Assembly: GCA_945891505.1 (NCBI GenBank)
Contig: CAMDDL010000001.1
Location: 112,110 to 176,109, forward strand
Source: Maricaulis salignorans
GTDB lineage: Bacteria > Pseudomonadota > Alphaproteobacteria > Caulobacterales > Aquidulcibacteraceae
DNA: 64,000 nt
Direction of reading: 5' to 3'
Part shown: one piece after another, positions 58,873 through 64,000 of the stretch
Layout of the letters: every line of letters starts with the position of its first letter
Numbering within the stretch: position 1 is the first letter of the stretch
The notes under the pieces: model-generated
What the model saw: only the letters and a program-made list of their open reading frames with translations
What the model was told of the DNA's origin: nothing
Databases searched by the model: none
Position numbers and translations under genes: made by a program

Positions 58873-60378
58873 ATGCCCAATCGTTTTGTTTTGAACCCGC
58901 TGCGCGATCAAGCGGTAATTGATATTGGCTCAAACTCTGTCCGTCTGGTGATCTACCGGGTGGAAGGCCGCGCCAATGCGCCTATTTTGAACGAGAAAGT
59001 GCTAGCGGGTCTTGGCCGGGGTGTGCCTGAAACGGGTATGCTGAACCCCACCGGTGTGCGCAGGGCGCTAGAAGCGTTGCGGCGTTTCCGGCTGTTGATT
59101 GACGCGATCGGGATTACAACCATCCACGCGGTTGCAACTGCTGCCGTGCGCGATGCTGTTGATGGTGCGGATTTCGTGAACCAAATCCGTATCGAAACAG
59201 GCTTTGATGTTCGCGTTATTTCAGGACCTGAAGAAGGGCGTCTGTCTGCCTTGGGCGTTTTGGCCGGGGCACCCGGGGCAGGGGGCATTGCTGGCGACTT
59301 GGGAGGCTCTAGCCTTGAGTTGGTTGCCTTGAGTCCTGAAGGACCTGGTAAAGCAGAGAGCTGGCCTTTGGGCCCTCTAGCCATGGGCGTTACGGACAAT
59401 TTCGACGTTGCGGACATGCGACAACGCATCGACAACGTGCTGACTAAGTCCGATGTCTTGCCACTCGGGCGCGGAACCGAATTGCACGCGGTTGGTGGCG
59501 CGTGGCGTGCGATTGCCAAGATCGACATGATCACCCGCAATTATCCTCTGCAGGTTCTGCACAATTATGCCATGACGCGGGCCGAAGCGATCACCATCTG
59601 CGACTTCGTCTCCGGTCAAAGCAAGCGCTCTCTCGAACGCATTGATGGCTCAACCGGTAAGCGGGCTGAGACCTTGCCCTATGCTGCCACTTTGCTGCGG
59701 GCTTTACTAGACTTTGGTGCGTTTGACAGTGTCATCATCTCGTCCCACGGACTTCGTGAAGGCATTTTGATGGAAGAATTGAGCCCGCAAGAGCGCGCGC
59801 AAGATCCATTGGTTGCTGGTGCGATTGCCATGGTGGGCTCAGACCCGCGCATGCGCGAATTTGGCGAAGCCTTGTTCTGGTGGGTTATGCCCGTGTTCGA
59901 GGATTTGCCGCGGCTCTTCCCGGATCGCCGAGGCGAAATTTTGAGGGCTGCCGCCTGCATGTTGGCTGATGTTGGGGCAACGCTTCACCCCGATGACCGC
60001 GCGCGGATTGCGTTTGAAATCGTCCTGCGTGCGCCTTATCCTGCTGCCTCCCATATTGAGCGTGTCTTCCTCGCTCGCGTCTCCGCCCGCCGTTATGGTG
60101 CCAAGCTCGATGAGATTGAGCCCAATCTGGTCAAGCGCTTGTTGGATGAAGAACGTCTGGTGCGTGCAGACGCATTAGGTGCTGCCATCCGCTTAGGCGC
60201 GGAATTGTCTGGAAGGTCAGCACAGCTTCTAACCCAAACCAAATTGAGCCATCGCGATGGGAAACTGACCTTGTCGACAACCCCTGAGTTCAAAGGCTTG
60301 TTAGCCGAACAGGCGCTTAAGCGGCTTGATCAACTCGGGCAAGCTCTCAAAACCCCTGTGGCAACGTTGGTCGAATAG
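58873..60378 (+). CDS. ppx: Exopolyphosphatase/GppA phosphatase, long form
   Basis: A 501-residue Ppx/GppA with both the ASKHA domain (VIDIGSNSVRLVIYRV, GDLGGSSLELVAL) and a C-terminal HD-like helical domain. It begins one base after the ppk stop; synthesis and degradation of polyphosphate are thus encoded together. It could also act on pppGpp. Converges on rnd. Confidence 0.92.
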   Translation: MPNRFVLNPLRDQAVIDIGSNSVRLVIYRVEGRANAPILNEKVLAGLGRGVPETGMLNPTGVRRALEALRRFRLLIDAIGITTIHAVATAAVRDAVDGADFVNQIRIETGFDVRVISGPEEGRLSALGVLAGAPGAGGIAGDLGGSSLELVALSPEGPGKAESWPLGPLAMGVTDNFDVADMRQRIDNVLTKSDVLPLGRGTELHAVGGAWRAIAKIDMITRNYPLQVLHNYAMTRAEAITICDFVSGQSKRSLERIDGSTGKRAETLPYAATLLRALLDFGAFDSVIISSHGLREGILMEELSPQERAQDPLVAGAIAMVGSDPRMREFGEALFWWVMPVFEDLPRLFPDRRGEILRAAACMLADVGATLHPDDRARIAFEIVLRAPYPAASHIERVFLARVSARRYGAKLDEIEPNLVKRLLDEERLVRADALGAAIRLGAELSGRSAQLLTQTKLSHRDGKLTLSTTPEFKGLLAEQALKRLDQLGQALKTPVATLVE

Positions 60379-60390
60379 CGCGAACCCGGT

Positions 60391-61596
60391 TTAAACTTCT
60401 TCGTCGCCGTCTATTTCGGGCTCATCTTCGACAATCGTATCCGCAGCAACGTCGAAAACACGCACGCGTTTGCCCTTCATAATAAGGCCAATTTCCCCGC
60501 GCTTGAGACGCAGGGCCTTTTCGCCAAAAGCTTCGCGTCGCCAACCCTTCATGGCAGCCACATCTGCAGTGTCGCTCGCCGCGATCTCTTCAAGGTCTGA
60601 GACGGTTGCGAGAAGTTTTGACGCTACCCCCAAACGCTCCGCCTCACAGCGCAAAAGCACTTTCAGCAATTCTACCACAGGGCCAAGGCCAGGGGGAGAA
60701 GATGGCGGGCGTTCGGTCTTGGGCGCAAATTCGGCGGGATTTTCCAAGGCCTCGTTCAAAGCTTCCAGCAATTGTACGCCCCCTTTTGACCGACCAAAGC
60801 CTTTCGGCAAAGCGCGCATACGGTCCATAGCATCAGCATCGCGTGGGCGCTGTTCGGCGATTTCAAAGATGGCATCGTCCTTCAAGATACGGCCACGTGG
60901 CACGTCGCGTTCTTGCGCAAACCATTCGCGCCAGGTCGCGGCCGTAAAAAAGGCGGCCAGATAATCTTGCGCAAAACGCTTGGGCTTAAGGCGCTTCCAC
61001 GCATTAGCTGGCGTGGTGTCATAGGCGGCAGGGTCGACAAAGGCCTTCATCTCTTCGCTAACCCAATCAGCCCGACCTTTACGCTCCAGTTGTGCGGCCA
61101 TCTTTGGATAGAGGTCGCGCAAATGGGTAACGTCGGCCAAAGCGTAAGCTAATTGGTTTTCCGACAAGGGCCTACGGCTCCAATCGGTAAAGCGATGCGA
61201 CTTATCAACTGGCCGCTTTAAAAGTGCCATCACCAAGCCATCATAAGCGATCTGTTCGCCCAAGCCCAAAGCCATGGCGGCGGTCTGGGTGTCAAATACG
61301 GGTGAGGGCAGTTTGCCAGCCATCAAGCGATAGAAGATTTCCAAGTCCTGACGCGGCGCATGGAAGACTTTCAACACCTTCTCATTGGCCATAAGTTCCA
61401 AGAACGGATCAAGCGAAAGCCCTTCGATCATAGGGTCGATCAAGATCTCAACTTCGCCCGCTGCTGCTTGAATCAAGCATAGCATCGGCCAGTAGGTGGT
61501 TTCGCGCAGAAACTCCGTATCGACCGCGACAAACTCATGTTGGGCAATGGCGGCGCAGGCTTCAGCCAGCTCTTGGGTCGTTTGGATCACTCTCAT
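60391..61596 (-). CDS. rnd: Ribonuclease D
   Basis: A 401-residue 3'-5' exonuclease of tRNA maturation. DEDD motifs: VAVDTEFLRE (D26, E28), FHAPRQDLEIFYRL, and the third block with YALADVTHLRDLYP. C-terminal HRDC-type region completes the protein. The order ppk-ppx-rnd-aspS is typical. Confidence 0.94.
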   Translation of the reverse strand: MRVIQTTQELAEACAAIAQHEFVAVDTEFLRETTYWPMLCLIQAAAGEVEILIDPMIEGLSLDPFLELMANEKVLKVFHAPRQDLEIFYRLMAGKLPSPVFDTQTAAMALGLGEQIAYDGLVMALLKRPVDKSHRFTDWSRRPLSENQLAYALADVTHLRDLYPKMAAQLERKGRADWVSEEMKAFVDPAAYDTTPANAWKRLKPKRFAQDYLAAFFTAATWREWFAQERDVPRGRILKDDAIFEIAEQRPRDADAMDRMRALPKGFGRSKGGVQLLEALNEALENPAEFAPKTERPPSSPPGLGPVVELLKVLLRCEAERLGVASKLLATVSDLEEIAASDTADVAAMKGWRREAFGEKALRLKRGEIGLIMKGKRVRVFDVAADTIVEDEPEIDGDEEV

Positions 61597-61843
61597 GCGA
61601 CCTCGTATGGAGTGGATTGAGATAAAGTGCGAGAGCCAGAGCCGGTCTCGCGGTTAAAATAATGCAGAACAGGCCAGATTGGCACTTTGTTGCAACACGT
61701 CCTGTGCCAAAAGGCGGGAGCTTTCCAGCTAAAGCCTTTGTAGAGCGGTCGAAAGCCGCGCTATATGCCCTCCTTTCTTGACCTTTTGGTCGTCACGCGG
61801 TCTATCGCGCACTCAAACAAACTCATTGAATCGGCACTCACCC

Positions 61844-63643
61844 ATGTCAGCCTTTCGTACACACACTTGCGGCGCCCTTCGCGCCGAACATGTTGGCCAA
61901 ACCGTCAAGATCGCCGGCTGGATTCATCGCCGCCGCGACCATGGGGGCGTGGCCTTCATCGATCTGCGCGACCATTATGGCATCACCCAGATTGTGTGCG
62001 GGCCAACCAATCCAAGCTTTGACAAGCTAACCCGCTTGCGGGCTGAAAGCGTTATCGGCGTGGAAGGCGAGGTGATTGCGCGCGACCCTGCTACCATTAA
62101 CCCCGATCTTGCGACGGGTGGGATAGAATTGCGCGTTATCAGCGTCGAAGTGCATTCTGAAGTCACCAACGAATTGCCGGTGCCTGTCTTTGGTGAGCCT
62201 GATTATCCTGAAGACATCCGCATGCGCTATCGTTTCATCGACTTGCGGCGCGAGACCCTGCACAACACGATCATGTTGCGCTCGAAAATGGTCAATAGCT
62301 TCCGTAAGCGCATGATGGACCAAGGCTTTACGGAGTTTACCACGCCCATTCTGACGGCATCCAGCCCTGAGGGCGCGCGCGACTTCTTGGTGCCAAGCCG
62401 TCTGAACCCCGGCAAATTCTATGCGCTGCCGCAAGCACCCCAGCAGTTCAAACAGCTGATCATGGTTGCGGGCTTTGACAAATATTTCCAGATCGCTCCG
62501 TGTTTCCGCGATGAAGACCCACGCGCTGACCGTTCGCCCACGGACTTCTATCAGCTCGACGTGGAAATGAGCTTTGTGACGCAAGATGATGTGTTTGCGA
62601 CGATGGAGCCCGTGATCGCGGGCGTGTTTGAAGAGTTTGGTCAGGGCAAGAAGGTCGACCGTGATTGGGTGCAGATTTCCTACAAGGATTCCGCTCTGTG
62701 GTATGGCACCGACAAGCCCGACTTGCGTAACCCGATCAAAATGCAAGTGGTGAGCGAGCATTTCAAAGGCTCGGGCTTTGCCATTTTTGCTAATCTCTTG
62801 GAACAAGCCGGCACGCAAATCCGCGCCATCCCAGCTCCGGGTGGCGGCAGCCGCAAATTCTGTGACCGCATGAATGCCTTTGCACAGAAAGAAGGCCTGC
62901 CTGGCATGGGCTATATTTTCTGGCGTCAGGCCGAAGACGGCTCTGGTCTTGAGGCCGCAGGCCCCTTGGCGAAGAATATTGGACCCGAACGCACCGAAGC
63001 CATTCGCCACCAATTGGGTCTCGATTCTGGCGATGCAGCTTTCTTCTTGGGTGGTAAGCCACAGGCGTTTGAGCGCATAGCTGGCAAAGCCCGCATGGTG
63101 ATTGGCGATGAGCTCGGCCTGACCGAGACAGACCGGTTTGCCTTTGCGTGGATCGTCGACTTCCCAATGTATGAAGCCGACGAAGTCACCGGCAAGATCG
63201 ACTTCTCGCACAATCCGTTCTCCATGCCGCAAGGTGGCTTGGAGGCCCTGCAGGGCGATCCGTTGAGCGTCTATGCCTATCAATATGATTTGGCCTGCAA
63301 TGGCTATGAATTGGTCTCGGGTGGTATTCGTAACCACAAGCCCGAGATTATGTTCAAGGCCTTTGAGTTGGCAGGCTATCCAGCGTCAGAGGTAGAAGCC
63401 CGCTTTGGCGGCATGGTGAATGCCTTCCGCTATGGCGCGCCCCCACACGGTGGCTGTGCGGCCGGGATTGAGCGGATGGTGATGCTGCTAGCTGGCACCG
63501 CCAACATTCGCGATGTTATCATGTTCCCCATGAACCAAAACGCCCAAGACTTGATGATGGGTGCCCCAACCCTACCGACCCCGCAGCAATTGCGTGATTT
63601 GGGTTTGCGGGTTGTGGCCGACGATAAGAAGGCCAATAGCTAG
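61844..63643 (+). CDS. aspS: Aspartyl-tRNA synthetase
   Basis: A 599-residue class IIb synthetase with bacterial domain order: anticodon-binding OB-fold, catalytic core with [10 protein letters not shown] (motif 2) and GIERMV (motif 3), and the GAD insertion domain. The ATG at 61844 has no good ribosome-binding site and fits the family N-terminus ([13 protein letters not shown]). Such alphaproteobacterial enzymes are often non-discriminating (Asp/Asn); that cannot be judged here. Confidence 0.95.
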   Translation: MSAFRTHTCGALRAEHVGQTVKIAGWIHRRRDHGGVAFIDLRDHYGITQIVCGPTNPSFDKLTRLRAESVIGVEGEVIARDPATINPDLATGGIELRVISVEVHSEVTNELPVPVFGEPDYPEDIRMRYRFIDLRRETLHNTIMLRSKMVNSFRKRMMDQGFTEFTTPILTASSPEGARDFLVPSRLNPGKFYALPQAPQQFKQLIMVAGFDKYFQIAPCFRDEDPRADRSPTDFYQLDVEMSFVTQDDVFATMEPVIAGVFEEFGQGKKVDRDWVQISYKDSALWYGTDKPDLRNPIKMQVVSEHFKGSGFAIFANLLEQAGTQIRAIPAPGGGSRKFCDRMNAFAQKEGLPGMGYIFWRQAEDGSGLEAAGPLAKNIGPERTEAIRHQLGLDSGDAAFFLGGKPQAFERIAGKARMVIGDELGLTETDRFAFAWIVDFPMYEADEVTGKIDFSHNPFSMPQGGLEALQGDPLSVYAYQYDLACNGYELVSGGIRNHKPEIMFKAFELAGYPASEVEARFGGMVNAFRYGAPPHGGCAAGIERMVMLLAGTANIRDVIMFPMNQNAQDLMMGAPTLPTPQQLRDLGLRVVADDKKANS

Positions 63644-63731
63644 GACTTTCCTATTCATTGTCAGCTCCGCCGAAGCGTGAGCTGCGAGCGGGGACCTCGA
63701 TTGATCATGCGCTCCCCCCTCGCCCCCAAGG

Positions 63732-63840
63732 GGGGCGGGGGTGAGGGGGTCTTTGCGCATGGACGCGATGGTTCGCACGGGATTAAAAGCTCCGCGACAG
63801 GCAATCAAATTGGGTGAGTGGAAGCCCTCACCCCCACCCC
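63732..63840. repeat. G/C-rich long inverted repeat
   Basis: GGGGCGGGGGTGAGGG (63732-63747) and its near-complement CCCTCACCCCCACCCC (63825-63840) differ by one base and flank a 77-nt spacer. A smaller hairpin (CGCCCCC/GGGGGCG) nests in the left arm. Such G/C blocks resemble dispersed repeats found near IS elements; a transposase fragment begins 22 nt further on. Confidence 0.6.
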
Positions 63841-63861
63841 TCTCCCTCTGGGCTACGGGAT

Positions 63862-64000
63862 TCACGGAATTTGGTTTGTTGTGGAGTTGAGGGCGAGAGT
63901 ATAGCCGGTGAGGGTTTGTGTTAGGACGGACCAGCCGGTGCGCATGGTTTTGGGGCCTGGTGGTTTGTAGTAGCAGTTCCAACCGCCAAGCCTTGCACAG
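63862..64000 (-). CDS. Transposase C-terminal fragment (runs off the right edge)
   Basis: On the minus strand the frame ending with the TGA at 63862-63864 encodes 45 residues: CARLGGWNCYYKPPGPKTMR then TGWSVLTQTLTGYTLAL and NSTTNQIP. This ARLGGW...PGPKTM tail resembles the C-terminus of IS4-type DDE transposases (Y-(2)-R-(3)-D-(6)-K end region). The remainder lies outside the window, so whether the element is intact is unknown. Confidence 0.6.
   Translation of the reverse strand, partial: CARLGGWNCYYKPPGPKTMRTGWSVLTQTLTGYTLALNSTTNQIP

Noticed and set aside
32851..60378. Recent duplication of Ppx/GppA genes
   Set aside because: The two proteins differ in length and domain content and belong to different conserved neighbourhoods, so they are old paralogues.
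62027..63337. 436-codon open frame antisense to aspS
   Set aside because: Lies entirely opposite a clear aspS; its protein has no recognisable domain and looks like a codon-bias shadow.

Overview
The window is a continuous piece of an alphaproteobacterial chromosome, most likely from Caulobacterales or the Hyphomonas group, of moderate GC. The assignment rests on gene content and order: gyrA-coaD-cyclophilins-queA-tgt, lptF-lptG-lptD-surA-pdxA-rsmA facing pepA-holC, purN-purM facing an hdaA-ppk-ppx block next to rnd and aspS, a two-gene MetH under an ArsR-type SahR-like regulator, and two DUF2336 proteins. No phage, CRISPR array or rRNA was seen. Most of the window is ordinary core genome, packed on both strands with many 4-nt start/stop overlaps.

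Layout. 1-6.3 kb is an accessory metabolic stretch: the start of acs facing an MHS-type transporter, a haloalkane dehalogenase with all signature residues, an XRE/MmyB-like regulator, a limonene-epoxide-hydrolase-like protein and a CaiB-type CoA-transferase. 6.4-11.3 kb is a signalling cluster: two DUF2336 proteins flank a degenerate EAL protein, an Hpt phosphotransfer protein and NAD kinase. 11.4-21.4 kb holds a class II aldolase-like protein, a secreted protein of unknown function with a start-codon problem, an RND efflux pair, an AceE/transketolase-like TPP enzyme and a membrane-anchored unknown.

21.4-36.9 kb carries gyrA, coaD, two cyclophilins, queA-tgt (queuosine), a lipoprotein, tRNA-Lys(TTT), an OmpA-type porin, phhA, hspQ, a short Ppx/GppA, rlmE, ilvD and rnhA. 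37-42.7 kb is a methionine/SAM-cycle operon: a SahR-like regulator with its own palindromic operator, metF, and metH split into two genes, all overlapping by 4 nt. 42.7-50.6 kb on the minus strand is the LPS-export/outer-membrane-biogenesis block. 50.7-61.6 kb carries pepA, holC, an I78 inhibitor-like protein, ndk, purM-purN, the hdaA-ppk-ppx set and rnd. aspS follows, and the right edge runs into a G/C-rich inverted repeat and the C-terminal end of an insertion-sequence transposase.

The points most worth a second look are: the DUF2336/degenerate-EAL/Hpt cluster; the Tgt that has lost two of four zinc ligands; the SahR-like operator with the split MetH; the secreted protein whose signal peptide lies upstream of any canonical start codon; and the short AceE-like enzyme with no E2/E3 partners nearby. 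No clearly new multi-gene system could be proved from sequence alone.
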